In this document: one piece after another, positions 30,884-38,997 of the stretch
How positions within the stretch are numbered: position 1 is the stretch's first letter
Layout of the letters: the number at the start of each line of letters is the position of its first letter
Origin: Byssovorax sp.
GTDB taxonomy: Bacteria; Myxococcota_A; Polyangia; Polyangiales; Polyangiaceae
Length of the DNA: 52,473 bases
NCBI GenBank assembly: GCA_025362495.1
Contig: JANYGI010000216.1
Location: 1-52,473 of the forward strand
Reading direction: 5' to 3'
Program-made: the position numbers and the translations under genes
Notes under the pieces: generated by a model
Databases searched by the model: none
What the model was told of the DNA's origin: nothing
Seen by the model: only the letters and a program-made list of their open reading frames with translations

Positions 30884-31361
30884 TCCGCAAGCCCGCACCG
30901 CCTCCGTGTCCTCGCGGCAACAGGACGAGGCTCGCACCGCCTGACTCGGCCGCTCGCGAGACCAATGGATGCTGCTTCGTCGTTGCGGTCATGTGACCAG
31001 CTCTTTGTTCGCCTGCAAAGGCTGTCAACCAGCGTCTCGTGGTCGATGGAAGGCATCGCCGTAACACTCGCACCCGCGTCTCGACGCGCGATCCAAACGC
31101 TGCTCGACTTGCCATTTTGATTCCCACCTTTGCGGTGCCTCTTTGCCAGTTGCGGTGCCTGAACGCTCCAGTCCCGCTCGCCGCTCGCCCGGAGCCGCGC
31201 TGCGCCGCCGCCCCGCTCGCCGTCGCCCGCGCCCTTTCTTTTCCGGCCCCCAAGAAAAATGTCCGCCGCGTCGACCCTCGCACGCTGAAGGGCAACCTCG
31301 CGGCGCTCCAGGCGGAGCATCGATCCGCGAGAACTGCCGAGCACCGAGGAACCTGCATCCC
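30884..31361. other. Intergenic region, 478 bp
   Basis: This lies between the toxin-antitoxin operon and the DoxX gene. Open frames are present on both strands, but none has a start region or recognisable product. There is a short direct repeat (TTGCGGTGCCT twice near 31132-31162). I see no ECF-type promoter pair. Confidence 0.5.
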
Positions 31362-31817
31362 GTGAGCGACCAGTCGACACCCGAGGGCATCCTGCACGCT
31401 CTCCCGCTCAGCCCGCGACGCGCCGTGAACACCCGGCTCGTGGGCTACTGGATCTGCACCGCCCTGATCTGCCTCTCCTTCCTTGGCGGCGGGTCCGCCG
31501 ATCTGCTGCGCGTGCCGCAAGTGATCCAGGGCCTCGCCGCCGTGGGGTATCCACCGCACTTTGCCACCCTCCTCGGCGTGTGGAAAATCCTGGGCGTGGT
31601 CGCCGTCCTCGCGCCCGGCTTCCCGCGGCTCAAGGAGTGGGCTTATGCCGGGATGATCTTCGATCTCGTCGGAGCTTCCATCACGCACGCCGTCGTCGGG
31701 GACTCCGACGCCATGATGAGCAACGGGGGCCACATCGTCGTGCCGCTGATGATCGCGGCGCTGGTGATGGCCTCCTGGTGGCTTCGCCCCGCGGGCCGCA
31801 CGCTGAAGCAGGCCTGA
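31362..31817 (+). CDS. DoxX-like membrane protein
   Basis: This protein of 151 residues begins at GTG 31362, with CGAGGA 10 bases upstream. It has four hydrophobic segments: TRLVGYWICTALICLSFLGGGSADL, ATLLGVWKILGVVAVLAPG, WAYAGMIFDLVGASITHAVVG, and HIVVPLMIAALVMASWWLRP. This is the four-helix DoxX/DoxD layout with the typical PPHFATLLGVWKILG segment. The family is involved in redox or thiosulfate/quinone-related membrane processes in some species; the role here is not shown. It lies just upstream of the YCII/ECF pair, on the same strand. Confidence 0.85.
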   Translation: MSDQSTPEGILHALPLSPRRAVNTRLVGYWICTALICLSFLGGGSADLLRVPQVIQGLAAVGYPPHFATLLGVWKILGVVAVLAPGFPRLKEWAYAGMIFDLVGASITHAVVGDSDAMMSNGGHIVVPLMIAALVMASWWLRPAGRTLKQA

Positions 31818-31913
31818 GCAACCCCGGTCACCTTGCGAGAAAAATAGTGGCCGCCGCGCGCGTCGCACGCCTATCGCTCGACATCTGGAGGCCACGAGAC
31901 CCCCGGAGATCGC

Positions 31914-32249
31914 ATGAAAGACTTCCTCTACCTGTTCCGCGCCGCCCCGCAGTCCTATTCTGCCCAGGAGATGCAGCAGCAGATGCAGCTCTGGATGGCC
32001 TGGATGAAGGACCTGACCGACAGCGGTCACCTGAAGAGTCGGGGCGAGATCCTCGACGCCCGCTCCGGCGCGGTCGTCGAGAAAGACGGCACCACCACCG
32101 ATGGGCCGTACACCGAGGCCAAGGACATCGTCGGTGGGTACATGATGGTCAGCGCCGTCGACCTCGATCAAGCCGTCAAGCTCTGCGCGACTTGCCCAGT
32201 CCTCGCGGTCGGCGGTCGCGTCGAGGTGCGCCGCATCATCCGGATGTGA
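31914..32249 (+). CDS. YCII-related (DGPF) protein, ECF42 partner
   Basis: This 111-residue dimeric alpha/beta-barrel protein of the YCII/DGPF group has MKDFLYLFRAAPQSYSAQEMQQQMQLWMAWM followed by DGPYTEAKDIVGGYMMVSAVDLDQAVKLCATCPVLAVGGRVEVRRI. The DGPYTEAKD segment is diagnostic. These proteins are almost always encoded just before ECF42-type sigma factors and are thought to be part of their regulation or output. GGAG lies 7 bases before the ATG. The sigma gene starts 5 bp after its stop. Confidence 0.9.
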   Translation: MKDFLYLFRAAPQSYSAQEMQQQMQLWMAWMKDLTDSGHLKSRGEILDARSGAVVEKDGTTTDGPYTEAKDIVGGYMMVSAVDLDQAVKLCATCPVLAVGGRVEVRRIIRM

Positions 32250-32254
32250 CGCGC

Positions 32255-33115
32255 GTGGACGCCCGAGAGAACCTCTTCCGGCGCGAGTCGGGCCGCCTGG
32301 TCGCGACGCTCACGCGGCTCTTCGGCATCCACAACCTCGCTCTGGCCGAGGACGTCGCTCAGGACACCTTGGTCGCCGCGTTCGAGCTCTGGAAGATCGA
32401 CGGCGTGCCCGAGCACCACGCAGCCTGGCTCGCCGCTGCCGCGAAGAACCGCGCCCTCAGCGTGCTTCGTCGCGAGGGCACCGCCCGGAAATACGCCCCC
32501 GAGCTGACGCGACGGCTGGAGAGCGAACAGGAGCACGCGCCCCTCGTCGACGAGCTCTTCGCGGCTCACGTCATCCGCGACGATCAGCTCCGGATGATCT
32601 TCTCCTGCTGCCACCCGCTCCTCGTGCACGAGGCCCAGGTCGCGCTGATCTTGCGGATCTTGTGCGGCTTCAGCGTCGGCGAGATCGCGAGCGCTTTTAC
32701 CGAGCCGAGCGAGTATCACCTGGAGTCCGCGATAGCCGCGCTCTACGCGGCGGCCCCGAGCGCCGCCGAGACCCGCTGGGCCGACATCGTGTCTCTCTAC
32801 GATATCCTGATGAGGCTCAAGCCATCACCCGTCGTCGCGCTCAACCGGGCGATCGCCGTCGCGCAGAGCCAGGGCCCGGCGCGGGGACTCGAGGCGATCC
32901 AGGCGATCGAGCAGCGCGATCGCCTGGCCTCGTATCCCTTCTACCCTGCGGCCCTCGGCGAGCTCGAGCTGCGGCGGGGCCGTCACGCCGTCGCGCGCGA
33001 TCACTTCGTCGAGGCCGTCACCCTGGCCCGAAGCCCGATGGAGCGGCGCTTCCTCGCGGACCGCGTCGCCGCCTGCGACGACGCCAGTCCCGGGCCCCGC
33101 GGCCAGGAGCGATGA
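32255..33115 (+). CDS. ECF42-type sigma factor with internal in-frame deletion
   Basis: This 286-residue member of the ECF42 family starts at GTG 32255. Region 2 is intact (1-80: FRRESGRLVATLTRLFG, AEDVAQDTLVAAFELWK, AWLAAAAKNRALSVLRR). The region 4 start follows (QLRMIFSCCHPLLVHEAQVALILRILCGFSVGEIASAF, 111-148), but at residue 149 the sequence jumps to TEPSEYHLESAIAALYAAAP and then the C-terminal extension of this family (WADIVSLYDILMRLKPSPVVALNRAIAVA). From the family's usual about 400-420 residues, some 120-130 residues are missing: the recognition helix of region 4 and the first half of the extension (DUF6596). The frame stays open. The protein can probably still bind polymerase core by region 2 but should not recognise a -35 element. 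Confidence 0.85.
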   Translation: MDARENLFRRESGRLVATLTRLFGIHNLALAEDVAQDTLVAAFELWKIDGVPEHHAAWLAAAAKNRALSVLRREGTARKYAPELTRRLESEQEHAPLVDELFAAHVIRDDQLRMIFSCCHPLLVHEAQVALILRILCGFSVGEIASAFTEPSEYHLESAIAALYAAAPSAAETRWADIVSLYDILMRLKPSPVVALNRAIAVAQSQGPARGLEAIQAIEQRDRLASYPFYPAALGELELRRGRHAVARDHFVEAVTLARSPMERRFLADRVAACDDASPGPRGQER

Positions 33116-33122
33116 CAGCTAA

Positions 33123-33878
33123 TCAGATCCCCGTGTAAAGCGACGTCCGCCAGCCGATGAACAGCGCCGGCCGACGCACCGAGTCGCTCCACATGTAATT
33201 GCCCACCAGGAACGGGCCGCCCTTCAGCTTCCAGAGCTTGAACCCCTCGTAGAACGGGCCGCCGCCGATCATCGAGGCGCTGCCGCTGTCGATGAGCTTG
33301 GTGTCGCTGTCCTTCGGGGTCACCGTGGCGCTCCCCGTCCCGGCGTCGAACATCACCCCGAGGTCGCGCCAGCGCTTGCGGAGCGAGAAGAGCGGATAGG
33401 CCTCCATGTGGAAAATCAGGCCGCCCGCGCTGGCCTTCTGGTCCGTCAGGAGAGGCATGCTCCCGCCGATGAAGCCGATACCGAAGGTGAACCACTCGCT
33501 CAGGGCGCCTCCGAACCAGAGCGCGCCGACGCCGCCAATCGAGGCTCCCGTCTCGGTGTAGTGGCTCAGCAGGCCAATCTTGCGCGAGTCGTTCGGGTAG
33601 CCGGCGAAGGACGCGACGCCCGTGCCGATCGACAGGCCGACGACGAACCCGCTGCGGTACGGGCGCTCCTGGATCACCGCCGACGACGCGAGGCCGGCCT
33701 CACGCGCGACCACGAGCGGCGGCGCTTCGGGCTTCGTCTCCGGGGGCGGCGGCACCACCTTCGCCACCGTTTGCTTCGCCTCCTGGGCCGAAGCGGGCGC
33801 GGCCAGCGCGACCGCGAGTGCCGCGAAGAGGGGCGCCACGAGGCGAGAACGACCGCGAGCGAAGGAGGGGAGGAGCAT
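33123..33878 (-). CDS. Exported beta-barrel-like outer-membrane protein
   Basis: This 251-residue protein has a cleavable signal (MLLPSFARGRSRLVAPLFAALAVALAAPASAQ, cut after ASA). A Pro/Lys linker follows. From about residue 75 it alternates Gly/aromatic strands (GFVVGLSIGTGVASFAGY, GALWFGGALSEWFTFGIGFIGG, GLIFHMEAYPLFSLRKRW, LGVMFDAGTGSATVT), ending in FIGWRTSLYTGI, with an aromatic close to the C-terminus. This looks like a small outer-membrane barrel. No transport or enzyme motif is seen. The gene converges with the sigma factor with only 7 bp between stops. Confidence 0.75.
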   Translation of the reverse strand: MLLPSFARGRSRLVAPLFAALAVALAAPASAQEAKQTVAKVVPPPPETKPEAPPLVVAREAGLASSAVIQERPYRSGFVVGLSIGTGVASFAGYPNDSRKIGLLSHYTETGASIGGVGALWFGGALSEWFTFGIGFIGGSMPLLTDQKASAGGLIFHMEAYPLFSLRKRWRDLGVMFDAGTGSATVTPKDSDTKLIDSGSASMIGGGPFYEGFKLWKLKGGPFLVGNYMWSDSVRRPALFIGWRTSLYTGI

Positions 33879-33914
33879 GGGCGTCGAGCTTCTTCTTATA
33901 CGCGAAAGGCCCCG

Positions 33915-34754
33915 TCAATGCGGATGGTCGTGCCCTGCCGCCGGGGCGCGCCGCCAGAAGCTCCGCGCCGCGATCACCGCCGCGAGGGCCACGAAGCCGA
34001 AGGCGCGCAGCGCCACGGGGATGCGATCGATCCAGCCGCCTTCCTCCACGCCGAGCAGCGCGAGCAAGAGCCCCGCCCACCCCGCGATCATGTCGGCGAT
34101 GCGCCCGCCCCTGGTCTGCGACGCCGGCTCGAGCACGTCGTGCGAGAGCGCGTGGAGGAGCAGCCCCGCGACGGTCGCGAGGATCCACGGCTGCACCGAC
34201 GTGAGCCGCGCCGTGCCGAGCAAGTTGCCACCGAGGGCGCCCGCGCACGTGGCGAGCGCGACGCCCGCGAGCGCGAGCACCGTCGCCTGCTTCGCGCCCG
34301 GCCCGGCGCGCACCTCGAGCACGCGGATGGCCACGACCATCGCCAGCGGAACGGTGTGCGCCGCGATCGCCAGCACGATCGCCGCGGAGAGCGCGCCCGT
34401 CCCGGCGAGCGACGCGAGCGCCGCGCCCTCGCCCGCCTGGTGCGCGATCACCGCCGCGTACCCCATCGCCAGCGCCGTCGTGGGCGCGTCGTGCGTGTGC
34501 GCGCGCTCCGAGGGAATCATCCGCTCGAGCGCCGCCGGCCCGAACGCGCCGATCGCCGTCGCCACGAGCACGAGCCCGCCCGCCGACGAGATCGCCTCGG
34601 GTAGCAGGTGAAACAGCGCGATGGCCACCGCGGCGACGACGGCGAACGTGCGGATCGCCGGAACGGCGCGACGCCCACGCTCACGCCAGAGGGCAGCGAG
34701 CCCTCCGACGAAGACCGCGAACGCGAGGATGGCAATCCCGACGAGGAGCGACAC
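33915..34754 (-). CDS. ZIP-family metal transporter-like protein
   Basis: This 279-residue inner-membrane protein has about eight transmembrane segments and starts with GTG 34754. The ZIP helices that bind metal are visible: IALFHLLPEA near 46-55, IAHQAGEGAALASL (canonical HNxxEGxA with changes) near 103-116, AAHTVPLAMVVA near 132-143, and LLHALSHDVLEP. An EGAA Glu is kept, but the second motif (HTVPL) lacks the usual Glu, so metal selectivity may differ. A C-terminal His-rich tail (AGHDHPH) could bind metal. It is 95 bp after the glucosidase gene. Confidence 0.8.
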   Translation of the reverse strand: MSLLVGIAILAFAVFVGGLAALWRERGRRAVPAIRTFAVVAAVAIALFHLLPEAISSAGGLVLVATAIGAFGPAALERMIPSERAHTHDAPTTALAMGYAAVIAHQAGEGAALASLAGTGALSAAIVLAIAAHTVPLAMVVAIRVLEVRAGPGAKQATVLALAGVALATCAGALGGNLLGTARLTSVQPWILATVAGLLLHALSHDVLEPASQTRGGRIADMIAGWAGLLLALLGVEEGGWIDRIPVALRAFGFVALAAVIAARSFWRRAPAAGHDHPH

Positions 34755-34849
34755 GAGGGCGCCGTCCTAGCACAAATTGCCAGTCGATGACCGCGCGTAC
34801 CGTGACAACGGCGACAGCGCGTCCGTGACGGTGAAGCGCGCTGCGATCC

Positions 34850-37531
34850 TCAGCTCTGGCCGCGCGCGTGACGCGCGAGACGCAGCACCATCTCGGCCAC
34901 GAGGGCCGTCCACCCCGTCTGGTGCGAGGCGCCGAGGCCCTCGCCCGTCTCGGCGTGGAAGTACTCGTAGAACAGGAGCTTGTCGCGGAAGTGCGGATCC
35001 TCCTGGAACAGCTTCGATCGCCCGTGCGCGGGGCGCCGCCCGTCGGGCCCGCGCTCGAACAGCGAGACCATGCGCGCCGCGAGCTCGTCCGCGCCGTCCG
35101 CGAGCGTGCGCGCCGCGTGGCCGCTCACCGCCGGGATCAGCAGCGAATCGCCGAAGCCGTGGTCGAGCCGCAGGAGCGATCGATAGAGCATGTAACCCGT
35201 CGGGAACCACACCGGACCGCGCCAGTTGGAGTTACCGCCCTTCATGCGCGACACGCTCTCTCCGGGCTCGTAGCCGACCTCGAAGCGTTGATTGCCCTGC
35301 TCCAGCACGACCGGCGCGCTCTCGTGCTCCTTCGAGAGCGAGCGTGGCCCGAAGGGCGAGAGGAACTTCGCCTCGTCGAAGAGGTGCACGAGCACGCGCT
35401 CCAGCAGCGCCGGCGGCACCGCGGAGAGCACGTGTCGCCCGTCGAGCCTCCCGGTGATCGAGGCGCCGAGGTGCGGATTCTTGTCGAGGAACCACTCGGT
35501 CCGCCGCCGGAAGTTGTCGAGCTTCCGGTAGGTCTCGGCGTCGATCACGTGCACGGCGAAGAGCGGCACGAGCCCGACCATCGACCGCACCCGCACGTGG
35601 TGCGGTTTGCCGTTCTGCTTGAGGATGTCGTAATAGAACCCCTCTTCGTCGTCCCAGGGCGGGATCTGCCCCGGCTCGGCGTGGTGCAGCGCATGAGCGA
35701 TGCGGAGGAAGTGCTCGAGGAACTTGCTCGCGAGATCTTCGTAAGCGCTGTTGGTGAGCGCCAGCTCGAGGGCGATCCGCATCAGATCCAGGCAATACAT
35801 CGCCATCCACGCCGTCGCGTCGGCCTGCTCCAGCTCCCAGCCCGGCGGCATCGGCTGGCTGCGGTCGAAGACCGAGATGTTGTCGAGCCCGAGGAACCCG
35901 CCCTCGAACACGTTGTTGCCCTCCAGATCGCGCTTGTTCACCCACCAGGTGAAGTTGATCAAGAGCTTGTGAAAGACCCGCTCGAGGAAGTTGCGATCGG
36001 CCTTCCCCTTCTGCTTGCGCTCGATCTTGTAGATCTGGAACGCTGCCCAGGCGTGCACGGGCGGGTTGAGATCGCTGAACTCCCACTCGTAGGCGGGTAT
36101 CTGCCCGTTGGGGTGCTGATACCACTCCTTCACCATCAGCTTGAGCTGGGCCTTGGCCTGATCGATGTCGACCGAGGCCATCGCCAGGGTGTGAAACGCG
36201 AGATCCCAGGCGGCGAACCAGGGATACTCCCACGCGTCCGGCATCGAGATGACGTCGGCCACCGAAACGTGGCGCCAGCCGGCGTTACGCCCCTTCTCGC
36301 GCTCTTCCGGCGGCGGGTGCTGGTCGCCCTTCAACCACGTGTCGACATCGTAGTTGTAGAACTGCATCGTCCAGATCAGCCCCGCCGAGGCCTGCCGGTG
36401 GATGGCCCGGTGCTCGTCGGTGAGCTTGTTCTCCGCCCCCTGCACGGCGCGATAGAACGCGTCGGCTTCTTCCCGGCGGAGGCGAAACAGCTCGACCGTC
36501 CCCTCGAACGGATCCGCCTGCGCCTCGCCCGAGAGGCGGACCAGCACGCGCGCGCTGCCGCCGGCCGCGATGTCGAGCTTGCGCCACGCGCACGCCTTGG
36601 TGCCGCGCCCCTCGGGGTTCACCGCGCCTTCTTCCCCGGCGATCACCCGCCGATGAAACGCGTCCTTCACCCACGGCGTGCGCGACGGCGACTGATAGAG
36701 ACGCTCGTTGTTCGTCTCGTTGTTGGTGAAGAGCAAACCACCCTCGCCCTCGACGTACCAGAAGTGCTCGCCGAGCGCGGGATGGACGGCGCGCGCCGCG
36801 TCGACCGGTGTGCCCGGGCCCTTGTCACCGGCGTGGTCCGGGGCGCAGCGGCGGATCTCGGGCGGGCTCGGCTCCTCGTCTTTCCAGGACCAGGTGTTGC
36901 GAAACCACAGGTGCGGGAGCACATGAATCGTCGCCGCGTCGGGCCCGCGGTTCTCCACCGTTATCGCCATCACCACGTCGTTCGGCGCGCGCTTGGCGTA
37001 CTCGACGGTGACGTCGAAGTAGCGATTGTCGGCGAAGGCCCCGAGATCCTCGAGCTCCATCTCGCGATCTTCGGTGCCGCGCGCGGCGTTGGCCTGCACC
37101 AGCTCACCGTAAGGAAAGCGCTGCTGAGGGTACTTGTAAACGTACCGGAGGTAGCTCGCCGTCGGGGTCGCGTCCTCGTAGAAGTAGACGTCTTTGACGT
37201 CTTCCCCGTGGTTGCCCTCGGGCCCCGTCAGGCCGAAGGCGCGCTCCTTCAAGATCGGGTCCTGCCCGTTCCACAGGGCGAGCGCGAGGCAGAGCGTCTG
37301 CTCGCGATCGCAGAAGCCGGCCAGGCCATCCTCGCTCCAGCGGTAGGCGCGGCTCCGCGCGTGATCGTGGGGGAAGTAATTCCATGCGTCGCCCGTCGCG
37401 CTGTAGTCCTCGCGCACGGTGCCCCACGCGCGCTCGGCCACATAAGGCCCCCATTGCCGCCAGCGCACGATGCGCTCGCGATCTTCGACCATGCGACGAT
37501 GCTCTGCAGAATCCCAGGAGCTTCCGGACAT
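34850..37531 (-). CDS. GH63-type glucosidase (MGH1-like)
   Basis: This 893-residue soluble enzyme of the bacterial GH63/mannosyl-oligosaccharide-glucosidase-like group has an (alpha/alpha)6 barrel that cleaves alpha-glucosides. Landmarks are ERAWGTVREDYSATGDAWNYFPHDHARSRAYRW (N-terminal domain), PHLWFRNTWSWK, then the catalytic barrel with YEWEFSDLNPPVHAWA, GGFLGLDNISVFDRS, QADATAWMAMYCL, GGNSNWRGPVWFPTGYML and GEGLGASHQTGWTALVA. Catalytic acidic residues are at the D/E positions of these motifs. There is no signal peptide. The ATG at 37531 is chosen over GTG 37549 because it starts closer to the conserved region; neither has a Shine-Dalgarno sequence. Confidence 0.88.
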   Translation of the reverse strand: MSGSSWDSAEHRRMVEDRERIVRWRQWGPYVAERAWGTVREDYSATGDAWNYFPHDHARSRAYRWSEDGLAGFCDREQTLCLALALWNGQDPILKERAFGLTGPEGNHGEDVKDVYFYEDATPTASYLRYVYKYPQQRFPYGELVQANAARGTEDREMELEDLGAFADNRYFDVTVEYAKRAPNDVVMAITVENRGPDAATIHVLPHLWFRNTWSWKDEEPSPPEIRRCAPDHAGDKGPGTPVDAARAVHPALGEHFWYVEGEGGLLFTNNETNNERLYQSPSRTPWVKDAFHRRVIAGEEGAVNPEGRGTKACAWRKLDIAAGGSARVLVRLSGEAQADPFEGTVELFRLRREEADAFYRAVQGAENKLTDEHRAIHRQASAGLIWTMQFYNYDVDTWLKGDQHPPPEEREKGRNAGWRHVSVADVISMPDAWEYPWFAAWDLAFHTLAMASVDIDQAKAQLKLMVKEWYQHPNGQIPAYEWEFSDLNPPVHAWAAFQIYKIERKQKGKADRNFLERVFHKLLINFTWWVNKRDLEGNNVFEGGFLGLDNISVFDRSQPMPPGWELEQADATAWMAMYCLDLMRIALELALTNSAYEDLASKFLEHFLRIAHALHHAEPGQIPPWDDEEGFYYDILKQNGKPHHVRVRSMVGLVPLFAVHVIDAETYRKLDNFRRRTEWFLDKNPHLGASITGRLDGRHVLSAVPPALLERVLVHLFDEAKFLSPFGPRSLSKEHESAPVVLEQGNQRFEVGYEPGESVSRMKGGNSNWRGPVWFPTGYMLYRSLLRLDHGFGDSLLIPAVSGHAARTLADGADELAARMVSLFERGPDGRRPAHGRSKLFQEDPHFRDKLLFYEYFHAETGEGLGASHQTGWTALVAEMVLRLARHARGQS

Positions 37532-37591
37532 GCGCGGGACGGTACGCACACCCGCCCGCGCCGTCGAGCGCCAAGCACGCCCGAAGGCTTC

Positions 37592-38026
37592 TCAGCTCCC
37601 GGTCGCGCGCAGCGTCAACACCGGCACGGGGCTCTTGCGCACGATGTTCTCCGCCACGCTCCCGAGCAGCAGATGCGAGAACCCGGTGCGGCCATGCGTG
37701 CCCATCACCACCATCTCGGGCTGCAGCTCCTCGATCACGGCCAGCGTCTCGGTCGTCGGATCGCCGCAACGAAGCAGGCCGCGCAGCTCCCCGTGCTCCC
37801 GCGCGAAGCGCGCGAGCGTCTCGGCGGCGGCCACGCGGATCTCCTCGGAGAGGCCTGCGCCGACGAGCGGTGCGATGCCCGAGTACAGCGTGGCGGGGAC
37901 CGCGTAGACGTGGAGCAACACCACCTCGAACCCCAGAGTCTCCGCGAGCTCACGCGCCTGGGTCAGCGCGTCGATGGACGCCGTTTCGAAGTCGACGGGA
38001 ACCAGAATCGTTTTCGAGCCTGCCAT
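37592..38026 (-). CDS. Universal stress protein (UspA family)
   Basis: This 144-residue cytoplasmic protein starts at ATG 38026, which has GGGAGG 6 bases upstream. TILVPVDFE opens the fold. The ATP-binding loop GTHGRTGFSHLLLGS matches GX2GX9G(S/T), so the nucleotide site is intact, and the C-terminal VPVLTLRA strand closes the domain. Usp proteins dimerise and assist survival under stress. It lies 60 bp upstream of the glucosidase gene, on the same strand, and is probably co-transcribed with it. Confidence 0.92.
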   Translation of the reverse strand: MAGSKTILVPVDFETASIDALTQARELAETLGFEVVLLHVYAVPATLYSGIAPLVGAGLSEEIRVAAAETLARFAREHGELRGLLRCGDPTTETLAVIEELQPEMVVMGTHGRTGFSHLLLGSVAENIVRKSPVPVLTLRATGS

Positions 38027-38242
38027 GGTGAGCCTCCCGCCGAGCTGGGAGCAGTGAACGTGCCAGACATGTAGCGCAGAGATTTGAGCGATCACGACGG
38101 CGATCGTGCGGCAGAAATGCTCACGTGCTGCAACTGCGCCTCAGGCGCTCGTCGTCGCGTCGCGCAAGGCCACCTTCGCTCCGCCGAGCCCGGCGCCGAG
38201 GGCAGCGGACCGCGGCCCGCGGCTGGTGTACACAGCGTGCGA

Positions 38243-38974
38243 ATGGCTCCCTCGACCTCGCTGCTCCAGAAGATCGCCGCGACGCGCGCCGGCCTCCGCC
38301 TGCTGAACGGGCTCGCCGGAGGGGCGCGCGCGACCTTGATCGGCGAGCAGAACCTCCCGCGGCAGGGCGGCGCGCTCGTGGTCGGCAATCACGCGCTCGG
38401 CGGGCTCGACGCCTTCCCGTTGACGGCGTTGCTCATCGTCCACACCGGGCGCGTGCCGCGCTTCCTCGCCGAGCGGAACCTGTGGCGCATCCCGGGCCTG
38501 TCGGTGCTGCTCGCCGCGGCGGGCGCGATCCCCGGCGCTCCGGACGCGGCGACCCGCCTGCTCGTGGCCGGCGAGCTGGTCTGTGTTTACCCCGGCGGTA
38601 TCGACGACTCGTTCAAGCTCACGAGCGAGGCGTACACGCTCAAGTGGGGCTCTCGCGCCGGCTTTGCCCGCGTGGCGATGCGGGCCGGCGTGCCCATCGT
38701 CCCGGTGGCCGCGACAGGGATCGACGAGCTCTTCGAGGTCAAGCGCCGTGAGCACCGGCTCGGGCGCTGGTTCGGCGGCTCCGAACGCTACGACGTGCCC
38801 GTCCCGGAGACCCTGTTTCCGCGCCGCGTCCCGCTCGACTATCACGTCCTCCAACCCATCGATACGAGCGGTGATCCCGCGGACGGAGCGGCCGTGGAGC
38901 GGGTGCGCGCGGCGACGGTCGCGGCGATGGAGAGTGTCCTCGTCCCCTATCGCGCGCGCCTGCACCACCGGTAA
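38243..38974 (+). CDS. Lysophospholipid/diacylglycerol acyltransferase-like protein (MGAT/DGAT group)
   Basis: This 243-residue LPLAT-superfamily enzyme transfers acyl chains to a glycerolipid or related alcohol. The His motif is NHALGGLD, with H and D separated by five residues rather than four. RVPRFLAERNLWRIPGL is the second motif region. VYPGGIDDSFK and RAGFARVAMRAGVPIVPV are typical of the MGAT/DGAT branch (in which PGG replaces the usual PEG). It has no strong membrane segment beyond one short hydrophobic patch. The ATG at 38243 has no Shine-Dalgarno sequence, but TACACA lies 8 bases before it. It is convergent with the FG-GAP gene, 23 bp apart. Confidence 0.85.
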   Translation: MAPSTSLLQKIAATRAGLRLLNGLAGGARATLIGEQNLPRQGGALVVGNHALGGLDAFPLTALLIVHTGRVPRFLAERNLWRIPGLSVLLAAAGAIPGAPDAATRLLVAGELVCVYPGGIDDSFKLTSEAYTLKWGSRAGFARVAMRAGVPIVPVAATGIDELFEVKRREHRLGRWFGGSERYDVPVPETLFPRRVPLDYHVLQPIDTSGDPADGAAVERVRAATVAAMESVLVPYRARLHHR

Positions 38975-38997
38975 CCCGTGCGGGTGAGCGCGCTCCC

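Noticed and set aside
31143-31361. N-terminal extension of the DoxX frame
   Set aside because: It is Arg/Pro-rich without structure, and a GTG with CGAGGA upstream gives the normal DoxX start at 31362.
30884-31361. ECF42 promoter (TGTCGA...CGTC) for the DoxX-YCII-sigma cluster
   Set aside because: I looked for this pair on the plus strand before 31362 and before 31914 and did not find it.
34868-38074. 1068-codon plus-strand frame opposite the glucosidase and stress-protein genes
   Set aside because: It runs through two real minus-strand genes and has only Arg/Val/Glu-rich filler sequence.
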